Positions 37,599-47,496 of a DNA stretch of 64,000 nt are shown piece by piece. Positions within the stretch are counted from its first letter, which is position 1; every line of letters begins with the position of its first letter. The DNA comes from Thalassotalea psychrophila (GTDB lineage Bacteria; Pseudomonadota; Gammaproteobacteria; Enterobacterales; Alteromonadaceae): the NCBI RefSeq assembly GCF_031583595.1, contig NZ_CP134145.1:2232001-2296000 (forward strand), read 5' to 3'. Made by a program: the position numbers and the translations under genes. Below the pieces are notes generated by a model, which saw nothing but the letters and a program-made list of their open reading frames with translations, searched no databases and was not told where the DNA came from.

Positions 37599-38987
37599 TT
37601 ATTTATTCAATTTAATTAAATCTTTATAATTTAAATTTTTGGTTTTATTGTTTTTTCTATTGCCAAGTAGTAATTTTTTACCTTGCAAAACCGTAATGGC
37701 AAGCTTATTACCTTCACCGGTTCTATAGGCTGTTTGTAATAATTGAGCAATCAATATTTGTTTTTCCTCACTATGCTCAAAGTACTGCTTTAACGTTTCA
37801 ATATCATCTATGTCAGCATCAATAATCAGGTAAAGGATGGCACAAGCTTGTTGATAATCCTTATTGCTAAGTGCCATTAAAAATAGCTTTTTTTGTTGAC
37901 GATACTGTTGCCGGGTTATTTTTTTGTAGAAACGTACTAAGGCAACTCTATTGCGGATAGTGGCGACGATAGTTGTTACCAATAAGGTTAAAGTGAGTAA
38001 CGTTATAAACGTCATCATTAAGGTTTTCAGGCTAAACAGTTTTCCTGAAAAGTCGATGTATTGAGTTAACTTAAAAGAGCTGTCACCAACAACAGACCAA
38101 GTCACTTCAGGTAGAATCACTGTTTCTAATTGCTGTTCGACAGTGTTCCACCAATAAAAATGTTGCTCGGCTAAGGTATAATCTCCAACTTGTTCAAAGT
38201 AGTAGGTAAACGATTCTATGCGCTTACCTATAAGAACCCCTCGATTGCTTTGATCAGTCAAATTTGCAGGCTTTTGGTAAATACTTACGCCTTCTAATTC
38301 TGGTTTAGTCAGTTGTGGCAACATCATTGCAGGTACATTTTCCGCAGAGAATGTTATTGTTCGGGTAATCGCATTACCTATCTCGACTTCCTGTGGTGAC
38401 TCTGTTCCATTTTCAACATTAATGCTTAAATTTGAAGTGACCACGTAATCTGCATATGGCTCGAGCTCTGGCGGTAGATGGGCATTAAAGCTTAACTTTT
38501 CAGTATATAATTTTCCCGAGGCATTTGGACCTGATGCCTGGTTTACTGAGATGTTTACCTCGATACTTGGTAATGTATACGTACCGGCTTTCATTGGGTA
38601 CAAGGTTATTTCCCTAAGCTGGGTGGCCCATGTTTCACCGTCTATTCGCTTGCTGCCATTAATAACCACTTCATTGTTGGCAAGCATAACTACTTCTTCT
38701 ATTGCAAAAGGTACAACTGATATTCCTCCAGCAAACCAGCGGTTGGTCGCGATGTGTATCTCTATTACTACCGGTTGTTTGGCAATAATATTGTCATCAT
38801 TTTTAATTTTTGCTGAAATTGTTAATTGATCGCTGTTCACTAACTGTTGTAGGTCATTTGCATAAACGGAATTTGAAAAACTAAACAAAAAAGTAAATAA
38901 AACAACTAATTTTGCAATTGAACGTATCACTTTTTTGGCCATCAGCAAACACTTAACGGTAATTGTAAAAGTGCTTTTATTGATCAT
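37599..38987 (-). CDS. batD: BatD-family protein
   Basis: Large membrane-anchored periplasmic protein of 462 aa, last gene of the MoxR/Bat operon. An N-terminal signal or anchor (about residues 20-43, ending SVYA) precedes beta-rich repeats of the BatD (oxygen tolerance) type, and a membrane helix follows near residue 320 (TLMMTFITLLTLTLLVTTIVA). It overlaps the TPR gene by 11 bases. An internal Met at residue 16 (MAKKV) is an alternative start with a more usual signal peptide. Bat proteins are thought to assist chaperone-like envelope functions; the precise role is unresolved. Confidence 0.82.
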   Translation of the reverse strand: MINKSTFTITVKCLLMAKKVIRSIAKLVVLFTFLFSFSNSVYANDLQQLVNSDQLTISAKIKNDDNIIAKQPVVIEIHIATNRWFAGGISVVPFAIEEVVMLANNEVVINGSKRIDGETWATQLREITLYPMKAGTYTLPSIEVNISVNQASGPNASGKLYTEKLSFNAHLPPELEPYADYVVTSNLSINVENGTESPQEVEIGNAITRTITFSAENVPAMMLPQLTKPELEGVSIYQKPANLTDQSNRGVLIGKRIESFTYYFEQVGDYTLAEQHFYWWNTVEQQLETVILPEVTWSVVGDSSFKLTQYIDFSGKLFSLKTLMMTFITLLTLTLLVTTIVATIRNRVALVRFYKKITRQQYRQQKKLFLMALSNKDYQQACAILYLIIDADIDDIETLKQYFEHSEEKQILIAQLLQTAYRTGEGNKLAITVLQGKKLLLGNRKNNKTKNLNYKDLIKLNK

Positions 38988-39732
38988 TTTCAGCCCCTTT
39001 AGCGTTTAATTCGCTTTCCTGCCTTTGCAATTGCATGTGGAACTTTTGTCCCAAGAATTGGGCCGGATTCTTTTGAACTTGACGCAGCCACATATCATTA
39101 AGATTGGCATCAAGTAACAATTGCTCAGCGGAAAGTTGTTCTATTTCTTGAGTTTGCGCTTCTTTTTTGTCTGCACCTTCTCCCGTTTGTGGTTCATCAC
39201 CGAGCTCTTTAGGGCTATCTCCTTCCTCAGCTTTTTGGCTTTCAGACATTCGATTGACTTCATCGATTATCGCTTGAACAATCGCTAAGTTTTGTAATGC
39301 GGCGCTATTCTCTGGGTAGTCATTTAAGATTGCTTGATACACAGCTCGTGCTTTAACATAACGCCTAGCGTGGGCTAAAGCATTACCTTTGGCTAACCTG
39401 TCACCGACATGATCGTATTGACTATACAGTAATGAAGCTTGTTCAAATTGCTCTGCTCCGTATAAGCTAAATGCTTGCCATCGTGTATTGGTAAACACTT
39501 TGGCGGCAAGGTCATACTTTTCAAGTTTGAATAATATTTGTCCTTGTTGGTCTTTGGTCAACCAAATATTGGCAAATTGTTGAGGTTTAACGTAAACAAA
39601 ACCTGCAAGTAAAATGAGCATTACACAAATGAAATATATTTTGTATTTGTTATATATAGTTTTCACCTTGCTTATAACAGGGTGATTTAACTTAAATCGA
39701 ATTATAATTTGTTGGTGGAGAGAATTTACCAT
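38977..39732 (-). CDS. batC: BatC-like TPR membrane protein
   Basis: Membrane-anchored TPR protein, 251 aa from the ATG at 39732, which overlaps the previous stop (ATGGTAA). The open frame runs to 39759 but the family N-terminus and overlap favour 39732. One helix at about residues 32-50, then TPR-like repeats (KLEKYDLAAKVFTNTRWQAF, YAKARAVYQAILNDYPENSA-type units) and an acidic Glu/Gln linker. It is between batB and batD, as in other Bat operons. Likely docks partners of the VWA proteins; this is inferred. Confidence 0.8.
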   Translation of the reverse strand: MVNSLHQQIIIRFKLNHPVISKVKTIYNKYKIYFICVMLILLAGFVYVKPQQFANIWLTKDQQGQILFKLEKYDLAAKVFTNTRWQAFSLYGAEQFEQASLLYSQYDHVGDRLAKGNALAHARRYVKARAVYQAILNDYPENSAALQNLAIVQAIIDEVNRMSESQKAEEGDSPKELGDEPQTGEGADKKEAQTQEIEQLSAEQLLLDANLNDMWLRQVQKNPAQFLGQKFHMQLQRQESELNAKGAENDQ

Positions 39733-40688
39733 TGCAGAGTCCAGCCTCGACGAAACCAAAATAAAAACATTAACGCAAGGACGAATACCAGCGGGTAACC
39801 GGCATCAAGCCACGGGCGACCAGCGTCTTCTACGATCACTAGATTATTTTCAATAAAACGGTTTACTCGTTCAACATCTTGGTTATCGTGTGTAAGCTCA
39901 ACGATTCGACCACCACTTTCATCGGCTAAATTTTGTAGTTGGGCCAGTTGTATAGGGATGATGTTTTTATCTGTATCCAGTGTTTGTTCTGTGTTTCCTA
40001 TGGCCCAGACAACCAATTGATGTGGTTGAACATTAAAAAAATCAGAAAATTTTGCCACTGTTTCTGCGGTAGCACCATCGCCAATCAATAATAACGAACC
40101 AGGAACTTTAGTAGGGGACAACATAGATTCCGTAATAGGTAATACTTTTTCGGGTAGCTTGCCTTGCATTGGCATTAAATTGCTATCCAAGGCATCTAAA
40201 AAGTGGCTGATCATCTCTGTGTCTTTAGTAATTGGCATTACCGTATGGGCACTACCTGAATAGGCTATTAGGGCAGTGTTACTGTCACCTCGCAATTCAA
40301 GTAGTTCTATGATTTTATGTTTAGCTCGTGCTAAACGAGATGGCTGCACATCACTCTGCTGCATCGTTTTTGACACGTCTAACGCTATCACTAAGGCTGA
40401 ATTGTCTTCAGTTAGAGGCGACGGTTGTTGCTGCCAAGTTGGGCCTGATAAAATTAAACACAGTAAAAACAAGCAGTATTGACCTAACCTTCTAGGTGAT
40501 AACCAATGATTGGTATTTCCTTCTACGTTGAGGTGGTCAATCATTTCTGTTGACATAATAGGGCGCCAAGTTGCTAAAGTATCACTGCGTTTAATAAACG
40601 CATTGATTAACCAATACCCAACGATAAGCGCCAATAACCAAAAGGGTCGTAAAAAATGAAAGTGTTGAAACTGCATTAACTCGTTCAT
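39726..40688 (-). CDS. batB: BatB-like VWA-domain membrane protein
   Basis: Inner-membrane protein of 320 aa with two helices near the N-terminus, a von Willebrand A domain and a C-terminal helix (YPLVFVLALMFLFWF). The metal site reads ALDVSKTMQQSD, a DxSxT form of the MIDAS motif, with SLLLIGDGAT further on. It overlaps batA by four bases and batC by seven. VWA proteins of these operons probably act with the MoxR ATPase on a substrate complex. Confidence 0.85.
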   Translation of the reverse strand: MNELMQFQHFHFLRPFWLLALIVGYWLINAFIKRSDTLATWRPIMSTEMIDHLNVEGNTNHWLSPRRLGQYCLFLLCLILSGPTWQQQPSPLTEDNSALVIALDVSKTMQQSDVQPSRLARAKHKIIELLELRGDSNTALIAYSGSAHTVMPITKDTEMISHFLDALDSNLMPMQGKLPEKVLPITESMLSPTKVPGSLLLIGDGATAETVAKFSDFFNVQPHQLVVWAIGNTEQTLDTDKNIIPIQLAQLQNLADESGGRIVELTHDNQDVERVNRFIENNLVIVEDAGRPWLDAGYPLVFVLALMFLFWFRRGWTLQW

Positions 40689-41716
40689 AATACGTCCTTG
40701 CCTGATGCAATGTTTGATTCATTTAGTCGTTTTACTTTACGATTGTTATAAGCAAAAACTAAATTTACAATAGTAAACGCCAGTAAATAGAGTACTAACA
40801 TCACCATAAGTGGGTAATGATGAGCGCTCGTTCTTGGTCGAAATGACTTACTGTCAAACAATTGTGGTTCAAGCTTGTCGATTTGTTGATAAACTTGCTG
40901 CAACTCTTCTCTGTTAAGTGCTTCGAAAGCCGCACCGCCGGTTACGTTTGCAATTTCATCAAGTACAGCTAAATCTACTTTCTTTTCACCTACAGCTTCA
41001 GGATCACCTACTGCAATGGTATATATTTTAATGTTGTATGCAGCGGCAACTTTTGCCGCATCTATTGGCGGTACTTTTGAACCAGTGTCATTACCATCGG
41101 TGAGTACAATTAACACCCGGTGCTCTGTTTGCTCATTTTCAAAGACACTAATGGCTAATCCTATGGCATCACCAAAAGCCGTACTTTGACCGGCCATACC
41201 TATATCTGATTCTTTTAATAAATCAAGCCAGGTATCTATATCGGCTGTAAACGGCGCCTGCAAATAAGGAGCATTACCAAATAAAATAAGCCCTAAACGA
41301 TCACTCTCTCTGCCTTTAGTAAAATCAAAAAGTACATTTTTTACCGCATCTAAACGGTTTATGGTTTGACCTTGCTGGTTGGTAAAGTCCTGCTCTGCCA
41401 TTGAACCAGATAAATCTACGGCGACCATAAGATCTCTGGCAGATTTTTGCTGAGTGATAGGTTGACCAACTATTTCAGGCTTTGCCATCGCAATAACAAT
41501 ACACAGCCATGAAATTAGCACAATCACGCCTTGCAGAAGCTTTCGATTTAAAATTACAGCGCCATGTTGCGGGGTTTCACCGGTTACATCGACTAATCGC
41601 TCAAAATAAGGCACCTGCAGCGACTGTTTTCGTTCTTTATAAACAGGAGCTAACCAAAAGATTAGAATTGGGAACGGTATCAATACAAAAAACCAAGGAT
41701 AAACAAATTCAATCAT
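40685..41716 (-). CDS. batA: BatA-like VWA-domain membrane protein
   Basis: Inner-membrane VWA protein of 343 aa. Two N-terminal helices (about residues 7-25 and 60-78), then the VWA fold with MIDAS AVDLSGSMAEQDF, the Thr loop and the Asp of VLTDGNDTGSK, and a C-terminal helix (YPLMVMLVLYLLAFTIVNLV). Start overlaps the DUF4381 gene by 8 bases; stop overlaps batB by four. Position, topology and intact MIDAS make it the BatA member of the pair. Confidence 0.87.
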   Translation of the reverse strand: MIEFVYPWFFVLIPFPILIFWLAPVYKERKQSLQVPYFERLVDVTGETPQHGAVILNRKLLQGVIVLISWLCIVIAMAKPEIVGQPITQQKSARDLMVAVDLSGSMAEQDFTNQQGQTINRLDAVKNVLFDFTKGRESDRLGLILFGNAPYLQAPFTADIDTWLDLLKESDIGMAGQSTAFGDAIGLAISVFENEQTEHRVLIVLTDGNDTGSKVPPIDAAKVAAAYNIKIYTIAVGDPEAVGEKKVDLAVLDEIANVTGGAAFEALNREELQQVYQQIDKLEPQLFDSKSFRPRTSAHHYPLMVMLVLYLLAFTIVNLVFAYNNRKVKRLNESNIASGKDVL

Positions 41717-42215
41717 TTAACCTCCTATGGAATTTTAACCACAGACTAATTTCATTGATCACACTGTTCAGCTGCTCTGGGCTGATTTCAAAGCCAGGAT
41801 TGTAGGATAGTTGGTGTAAAATGCCTGAACAATTCTTTTTAAAATTACTTTGCTCACATTGTTGATCAAGCCATTCCTCCCAGTCTTTACCACTAAGCTG
41901 GGTAATGTCATTTCGACCAAACGCATGTAAAGCACTGGCACGAAGCAGGGCGGGGAGTTGATTATGAGTTAAATAAGAGTGTTGGCTCCTTGAATGTTTA
42001 ATTTCAAAAAGGCACTTTAATGCATCACGTCGATAAGCATCTTCTTGATAATGTTTAATGGCAAAATAAATTCGTTTGAACGCTAGTAATAAAATAATAA
42101 TGAACAGCAATTGCCAACCTATGGTAGTCGGCCACCAACTAATCGCATCCGGTTGACTGGTTTCAATGATATCTAAAACTAAGTAATTGCCCCATGGCTC
42201 AGGAAAAAGTCTCAT
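41709..42215 (-). CDS. DUF4381-family membrane protein
   Basis: Small protein of 168 aa that always accompanies DUF58 and BatA in these operons. An N-terminal DIIETSQPDAISWWPTTIGW segment is the DUF4381 signature, followed by one helix (QLLFIIILLLAF) and a helical cytoplasmic part with AYRRDALKCL and DWEEWLDQQC. It shares one base with the DUF58 stop. Function unknown; a scaffold role is inferred from context. Confidence 0.85.
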   Translation of the reverse strand: MRLFPEPWGNYLVLDIIETSQPDAISWWPTTIGWQLLFIIILLLAFKRIYFAIKHYQEDAYRRDALKCLFEIKHSRSQHSYLTHNQLPALLRASALHAFGRNDITQLSGKDWEEWLDQQCEQSNFKKNCSGILHQLSYNPGFEISPEQLNSVINEISLWLKFHRRLND

Positions 42216-43195
42216 TAGCCTACCTTACCTAACTCTTTACGGAGCTGTTTCTCTATAGGCTCTAAGGTATTTAAAAAAAGCAAAGGGATGCGGTTTTTTC
42301 TTGTCGCAGATTCAAATCGGTTTTCTTGTTGTTCTATACTGGCCCGGTATTTATCTTGCGTGTTACGGTTTAAAGAAGAAAACTGAATTTGTTTTTCGCC
42401 ATCACTAACCACCATATTACTCATTTCTGGAAGTTGCTGTTCGAGTGGATCATATATTTGGCAGGCGATAACGTCATTATGCTGACGAATGTTTTTTATT
42501 AACTGTGTACTTTTAGTATCCCAACCGTGACCATCACCTACAATTATGATCAAAGCATTATGACCACAAATGTGGCTGAGTTTAATCAAGGCTTCATTGA
42601 TTGAATTAGCATTAGACTCCCGGCCTTTACCTACTTTCAACTGGTGGTTCATTTTAACCACCTCGGTTAAAACGTTAACAACATGTTGTTTGCCTCGTTT
42701 GGCCGGCACAACTTTTACCTTGGTATCATTAAAAATGATTGCACCTATGCGATCACCGCTGTCAGTAACTTTCCACGCCATTAACGCCGAGATTTCAGCA
42801 GCAATGACCGATTTCATTTTATTTGTGCTACCAAAAAACATTGAACTTGATTGATTAACCACTAAATACACATTGCGCTCACGCTCTTCTGTATACACTT
42901 TAATATGAGGCTTACCAGTGCGACGGGTAACCTTCCAGTCCATACTTCGAATATCATCGCCGGGACGATAATGACGTAGTTCTTCAAAGTTCAGGCCTCT
43001 ACCACGTAATTTTGAGACGTTTTTACCACTTAGAGCACTGTTAACCGGTTGTTTTGTTAAAAATGAAAAGCCTTTTGCCTGATGCTGTAAGCGACGCAAA
43101 TCGTTAATATCAACGTAAACGTTTTTGCTCTTGTTAACTGCTGCGCCAGTACTGTCATCTGGAGTATCGCTTGCATTTGACCTATCTTTTTTCAT
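42215..43195 (-). CDS. DUF58-family protein
   Basis: Cytoplasmic-looking protein of 326 aa. The DUF58 core is clear: FEELRHYRPGDDIRSMDWK, TGKPHIKVYTEERERNVYLV, and a VWA-like continuation with NQSSSMFFGS. It is the second gene after moxR, 59 bases downstream. DUF58 proteins pair with MoxR ATPases throughout bacteria and are thought to be adaptors or substrates. The strongly polar first 30 residues are poorly conserved. Confidence 0.88.
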   Translation of the reverse strand: MKKDRSNASDTPDDSTGAAVNKSKNVYVDINDLRRLQHQAKGFSFLTKQPVNSALSGKNVSKLRGRGLNFEELRHYRPGDDIRSMDWKVTRRTGKPHIKVYTEERERNVYLVVNQSSSMFFGSTNKMKSVIAAEISALMAWKVTDSGDRIGAIIFNDTKVKVVPAKRGKQHVVNVLTEVVKMNHQLKVGKGRESNANSINEALIKLSHICGHNALIIIVGDGHGWDTKSTQLIKNIRQHNDVIACQIYDPLEQQLPEMSNMVVSDGEKQIQFSSLNRNTQDKYRASIEQQENRFESATRKNRIPLLFLNTLEPIEKQLRKELGKVG

Positions 43196-43254
43196 TAAAG
43201 AATTTCACTCTTATAGCGTGCGTTAAGTCTAAAGTTGCGTATTAAATGGTTAAG

Positions 43255-44223
43255 TTACGCGGTTGCCACTTGCCGTAAAATTTCATCAATTGCCTGATCG
43301 GCCGTAATGCCATCAGCTAACGCATCGTAACTGAGCATTAACCTGTGGCGGAGGACCGCATGGACGATAGACCGAACATCATCAGGATCAACAAAGTCCT
43401 TACCGTTTAACCAGGCTTGGGCTCTTGCGCATTTATCCAGGGCAATACTAGCTCTAGGGCTAGAGCCAACACTGATCCAATGTTGCAATGGCGAGTCAGG
43501 GTAACGTTCAGGTTTTCTGGTTGCCATGACTATAGCCACTAAATAGTCAACAATGGTGTCACTCATTTGCACCGCATGAATTTCTTCGCGCGCATTAAAA
43601 ATATGTTGAGGATCAATTTTCTCAATCTGCATGGTGTTTGTCATTTCTTCAGAGCGTACCAGTTTTATGATTTGCGCTTCGGCATCATCATCTGGATATT
43701 CGAGGTTTATTTTCATAATAAACCTGTCCATCTGAGCCTCTGGCAGAGGGTAGGTACCTTCTTGCTCCACTGGATTTTGCGTCGCTAAGACCATAAACAA
43801 ATCAGGCAGTTTATAGGTTTTGCCGGCAACTGTTATTTGCCTTTCTTCCATTGCTTCTAGCAATGCCGCTTGAACTTTAGCCGGTGAGCGATTGATCTCA
43901 TCAGCCAACAACAAATTATTAAATATCGGCCCTTGTTGAAAGGTAAGCACGGGTTTGCCATCAACTTCTTGATAAACCTCTGTGCCTGTAACATCTGAAG
44001 GTAATAGATCAGGGGTGAATTGTACCCTACCCAAGTCAACACTTAAGGTACTGGCAAGGCTTTTAATCGAACGGGTTTTTGCTGTGCCTGGTAACCCTTC
44101 CAATAGCACATTACCGTTAGTTAATAAGGCAAGCAGTAATGACTCAATAACGTGGGATTGTCCAATAACCGAGGTTTGAATTTGAGCTTTTAATTGTTGT
44201 AGGGCTTCAAAGCTTTTGCTCAT
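43255..44223 (-). CDS. moxR: MoxR-family AAA+ ATPase
   Basis: Chaperone-like AAA+ ATPase of 322 aa. Walker A LLEGLPGTAKT, Walker B with LLADEINRSPAKVQAALLEA, sensor region LVLATQNPVEQEGTYPLPEA and the arginine finger area DRFIMKI are all in place, followed by the C-terminal lid. First gene of the seven-gene operon ending with batD. MoxR enzymes help mature metalloproteins or envelope complexes; the client here is unknown. The 167 bases upstream hold the operon promoter and nothing else I can identify. Confidence 0.93.
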   Translation of the reverse strand: MSKSFEALQQLKAQIQTSVIGQSHVIESLLLALLTNGNVLLEGLPGTAKTRSIKSLASTLSVDLGRVQFTPDLLPSDVTGTEVYQEVDGKPVLTFQQGPIFNNLLLADEINRSPAKVQAALLEAMEERQITVAGKTYKLPDLFMVLATQNPVEQEGTYPLPEAQMDRFIMKINLEYPDDDAEAQIIKLVRSEEMTNTMQIEKIDPQHIFNAREEIHAVQMSDTIVDYLVAIVMATRKPERYPDSPLQHWISVGSSPRASIALDKCARAQAWLNGKDFVDPDDVRSIVHAVLRHRLMLSYDALADGITADQAIDEILRQVATA

Positions 44224-44390
44224 AATCTGATCCTATATTTGTAAATTAAACACTAATATCACTTTCGTGGCGTGTATGTTGTTCATATAACTACAGTGTA
44301 AACGATACATAATGTCATTAAAGTTAATTATTTAACTAGTACTATTAGTATTGTTTATAGTAGCTTCATGTCTCGTTTGTTCAGTAAAAG

Positions 44391-46646
44391 CTACTTATTG
44401 TTATCAAGTTTTTGTTGCAACTGATCAACCACGTTTTTTGGCGCTACAGTTGCTAACTCACTTAAGCAATGTTTAGCTTGAAAAGCCTTGTGTCTGATCA
44501 GCATGTCACACAGACCATAGAGGTATTGTGGGTTGCCGCCTATCTCATAAGCTTTCTGCAATGCTTGTTGCGCTTTGGCTTTTGACGTTGATTCAACACT
44601 TAAACCATAAACATAATGAAAATTCTCATTTTCTGGTTCTATTTCAATAGCTTGTTTAAAGCGTTCAATTGCTTGAGGTGTCTGTTTTTTACGAATATGA
44701 GCCAGACCAATACTATAAGCAAAATTGCCATTATCTGGTATTGCTCGCATACCTTGTTCTAAAACGGAAATAGCTTTACCGTCCTGATTTTGGCGTCGAA
44801 ATAAATCGGCTAAATTTATATAGGCATTAGCAAAAATAGGTTCTATTCGTATGCCTTCTTTGTAAGCCGATTCGGCTTTATTATATAGTGCTTGATGGGT
44901 ATAAACATTGCCCTTATTAGTATGGGCATAACCTCTATCACTATTAAAGTTTTGGACATCAATATATTCGTTTAATGCAGGAGTTAAGTGTTCTTTATTA
45001 GCGGCAGAAAGTTCACTCCATAAAGGGATCAATGCCAGAGCCGCTTCGGTACGAACGCTTAGCACTTTATCTGCCAATAAAGGAGCAACAACTCTCCAAC
45101 GTTCTGCGCCTCGTATGCCTATTGCGCCTCTAATTGCACCTACACGTATAGTACTATCAGGGCTTTTTGCACCTCGTGCAATGGCAATCAAAGTATTTGT
45201 ATCAGCAAAGGGTTGCATCCGTGCTAACGCAGAAGCTCTTACTATGTCTGAGTAATGAGTGTTTTGAGCAATTTGTGAAAGGGGAGTCGCCATACTGGCC
45301 ATATTTCTATCTGCACCGGCAAATACTGGAGCAAAATGACGTTCACTGGTTATTGTAGAATCGGGGTACCATTTTTCAGTGTTGCCTTTACTCCATTGGC
45401 TAGTTTTATCAGTATGACAACTTAAACATGTATCAGGCGTACCAAGTGCTTCCGCTATATCAGGGCGAGGTATGTGCCATGCATGGTCAGCTCTATCGTC
45501 CACTTGCATGTAGGTCGTCTCAGGCATATGACAACTTACACATTGTGCACCGGCCGAGTCGTCTTTGTGGTGGTGATGTTGCTCGGAGGCATAGGTTTTT
45601 GGTAAGTGACATTGCAGACACACGGATTCTTTAGCTATGGTTAACTTTGCGCTATGAGGATCATGGCAATTACTGCACACCACACCATTCTTACTCATTT
45701 TGCTTTGTAAGAATGAGCCATAAACAAAATCTTCATCATAAATTTGGCCATCCGGGTAATACAAGTTTGGCTCTAATAGGCTTAAAAGGTACCTGTCACC
45801 AAATTCTTTGCTTTTGACATGATCTTTATCACTTATTTGTACATGCCGAGAATGACATTGCGCACAAACTAGGGTTTGCTCACTATGTTCTATTTTCTCT
45901 GGAGTTAATGTGGTTTTGCCTTGTTCTAATACCCAGTTACTTACTGATTTTGTTATGTTGCGCTTAAAGCCAGAAAATTTTACCTTTTTGTCTGCACTGT
46001 CGGTCCAGGTTAAATGCTCACTCGCGGGACCATGACACGCCTCACAGCCCACGTTTATTTCTTTAAAACTGGTTTTGTAAGTATTGGTTTTTACATCGAA
46101 ATTCTTTTTAACATCGGTAGAATGACAATCAGCACACATGTAATTCCAGTTTTGGCCATTGTTGGTCCAAAAATATTCTTGATGATTCTGAGTAAATTGT
46201 GGGTATAAATCAAACCAGCGCTGACCACCATTATCCTTCGTACGGGAATCCCAGGCAAAAGGGATCAGCTGTACTCGACCATCGCTAAATTCCACCATGT
46301 ATTGCTGCAGGGGTTCATAGGCGAAGGTGTATTTAATTTGGTAATCATGAAACTTTCCATCAGGGCCTTCTATATTTACCCAGTACTGGTCTTGCTTCAT
46401 GTAAAAGCGATTGGTTTTTCCTCTAAATTCAAGACTAACATTATTAAAGTCGCCTAGTACTGAGTCTGGCTTGGCATGGCGCATAGCCATATCATGGTGA
46501 GATCCTTGCCATGCTTTAGCTTGTTCATTGTGGCAATCAGTACATTGCTCTGTGCCCACGTATTCTGCGGCAATAACTTTGCAGCTTAATATTAGTAATA
46601 CTAAATTTATTATAATTAATGTTAAAAGCTGATAAGTTGATCTCAT
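44391..46646 (-). CDS. Octahaem cytochrome c with C-terminal TPR repeats
   Basis: Exported redox protein of 751 aa. Signal peptide about residues 1-27, then eight CxxCH haem sites (CTDCH, CADCH, CEACH, CAQCH, CSNCH, CLQCH, CVSCH, CLSCH) within the first 410 residues. GVVCSNCHDPHSAKL and AGAQCVSCHMPETTYM are typical of cytochrome c554/NrfA-like electron carriers. From about residue 420 the chain is HEAT-like and then TPR repeats (three or more units, such as NAYINLADLFRRQNQDGKA). No catalytic-lysine haem motif CxxCK is present. It starts one base after the FGE-like gene stop and may be its operon partner. Physiological role unknown. Confidence 0.85.
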   Translation of the reverse strand: MRSTYQLLTLIIINLVLLILSCKVIAAEYVGTEQCTDCHNEQAKAWQGSHHDMAMRHAKPDSVLGDFNNVSLEFRGKTNRFYMKQDQYWVNIEGPDGKFHDYQIKYTFAYEPLQQYMVEFSDGRVQLIPFAWDSRTKDNGGQRWFDLYPQFTQNHQEYFWTNNGQNWNYMCADCHSTDVKKNFDVKTNTYKTSFKEINVGCEACHGPASEHLTWTDSADKKVKFSGFKRNITKSVSNWVLEQGKTTLTPEKIEHSEQTLVCAQCHSRHVQISDKDHVKSKEFGDRYLLSLLEPNLYYPDGQIYDEDFVYGSFLQSKMSKNGVVCSNCHDPHSAKLTIAKESVCLQCHLPKTYASEQHHHHKDDSAGAQCVSCHMPETTYMQVDDRADHAWHIPRPDIAEALGTPDTCLSCHTDKTSQWSKGNTEKWYPDSTITSERHFAPVFAGADRNMASMATPLSQIAQNTHYSDIVRASALARMQPFADTNTLIAIARGAKSPDSTIRVGAIRGAIGIRGAERWRVVAPLLADKVLSVRTEAALALIPLWSELSAANKEHLTPALNEYIDVQNFNSDRGYAHTNKGNVYTHQALYNKAESAYKEGIRIEPIFANAYINLADLFRRQNQDGKAISVLEQGMRAIPDNGNFAYSIGLAHIRKKQTPQAIERFKQAIEIEPENENFHYVYGLSVESTSKAKAQQALQKAYEIGGNPQYLYGLCDMLIRHKAFQAKHCLSELATVAPKNVVDQLQQKLDNNK

Positions 46647-46647
46647 A

Positions 46648-47496
46648 TTATTTCTTACTCAAAGCTAAACGAAAGCCAATGTCGGGCATGCGAACGTTGT
46701 TGGTAGCGCCATCACGACGATATACTTCTGATTCATCAGGGTCAAACTCATAGCCAGAGCCACGAATAACCTTCATGGTTTTTTGTTTAGGATCTGTTGA
46801 ACGCACGAAAAGTGGGTTGGTCCTTGGCTTTTTACTGTAGGTATTTCGATCCATATCGTCTTGGCAAAACTCCCATAAGTTCCCCGTCATATCGTATAAA
46901 CCTAACTCATTTGGTTGCTTTAAAGCGACCGGTTGGCTTCTATTTTTTGAGTTCGCTTGATACCAGGCAACATCGGCGATATCGTTTGAACCACTGTAAA
47001 TAAAGCCTTTCGACTTCTGCCCACCTCTTGCGGCATATTCCCATTCCGCTTCTGTAGGTAAACGAAACTCCATTCCTGTTGCTTTGTTCAAACGTTCAAT
47101 GAAAATCTGCACATTAAACCAACTAATGTTATTCATAGGGCAGGTAGCACAGGTAAAGTAAGCTGTATTCCATCCCATAATCTCTTCCCACAGTAAAGCT
47201 TGAACTTCAGTTTTGCCAATGTAAAAGCCATCAAGGCTAACTGTATGTACGGTATTTTCTCTGTTTCTTGCCGTAGGTGCGTCAGAGCCCATTAAAAAAC
47301 TTCCACCTTCAACCCAAATCATATCGTTTAATAGAGCGTTTTTAGCTGTGCTAGAAAGAGTATGTGCAACTACTGCTTTACCATCTGTTGTACCATTTTC
47401 TATGTCGTCACTGGCATTTGCATTGTGACCTAAGACTATAAAAAATATAGTAAAACATGTTAGTTTAAGATTAACCTTACTTAAAAATTTCTTCAA
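46648..47496 (-). CDS. Formylglycine-generating-enzyme-like (SUMF1 domain) protein without the catalytic cysteines
   Basis: Exported SUMF1-domain protein, 282 aa, signal peptide about residues 1-28 (ending HNANA). The fold is clear: MIWVEGGSFLMGSD, VSLDGFYIGKTEVQ, FRLPTEAEWEYAARGG, MTGNLWEFCQDD and DIGFRLA. In true aerobic FGE two cysteines before the final GFR bind copper; here the matching region (GSGYEFDPDESEVYRRDG) has none. It is therefore unlikely to be a classical sulfatase activator. The start is a TTG at 47496 with AAGGA seven bases upstream, overlapping the preceding gene by 20 bases. Confidence 0.85.
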   Translation of the reverse strand: MKKFLSKVNLKLTCFTIFFIVLGHNANASDDIENGTTDGKAVVAHTLSSTAKNALLNDMIWVEGGSFLMGSDAPTARNRENTVHTVSLDGFYIGKTEVQALLWEEIMGWNTAYFTCATCPMNNISWFNVQIFIERLNKATGMEFRLPTEAEWEYAARGGQKSKGFIYSGSNDIADVAWYQANSKNRSQPVALKQPNELGLYDMTGNLWEFCQDDMDRNTYSKKPRTNPLFVRSTDPKQKTMKVIRGSGYEFDPDESEVYRRDGATNNVRMPDIGFRLALSKK

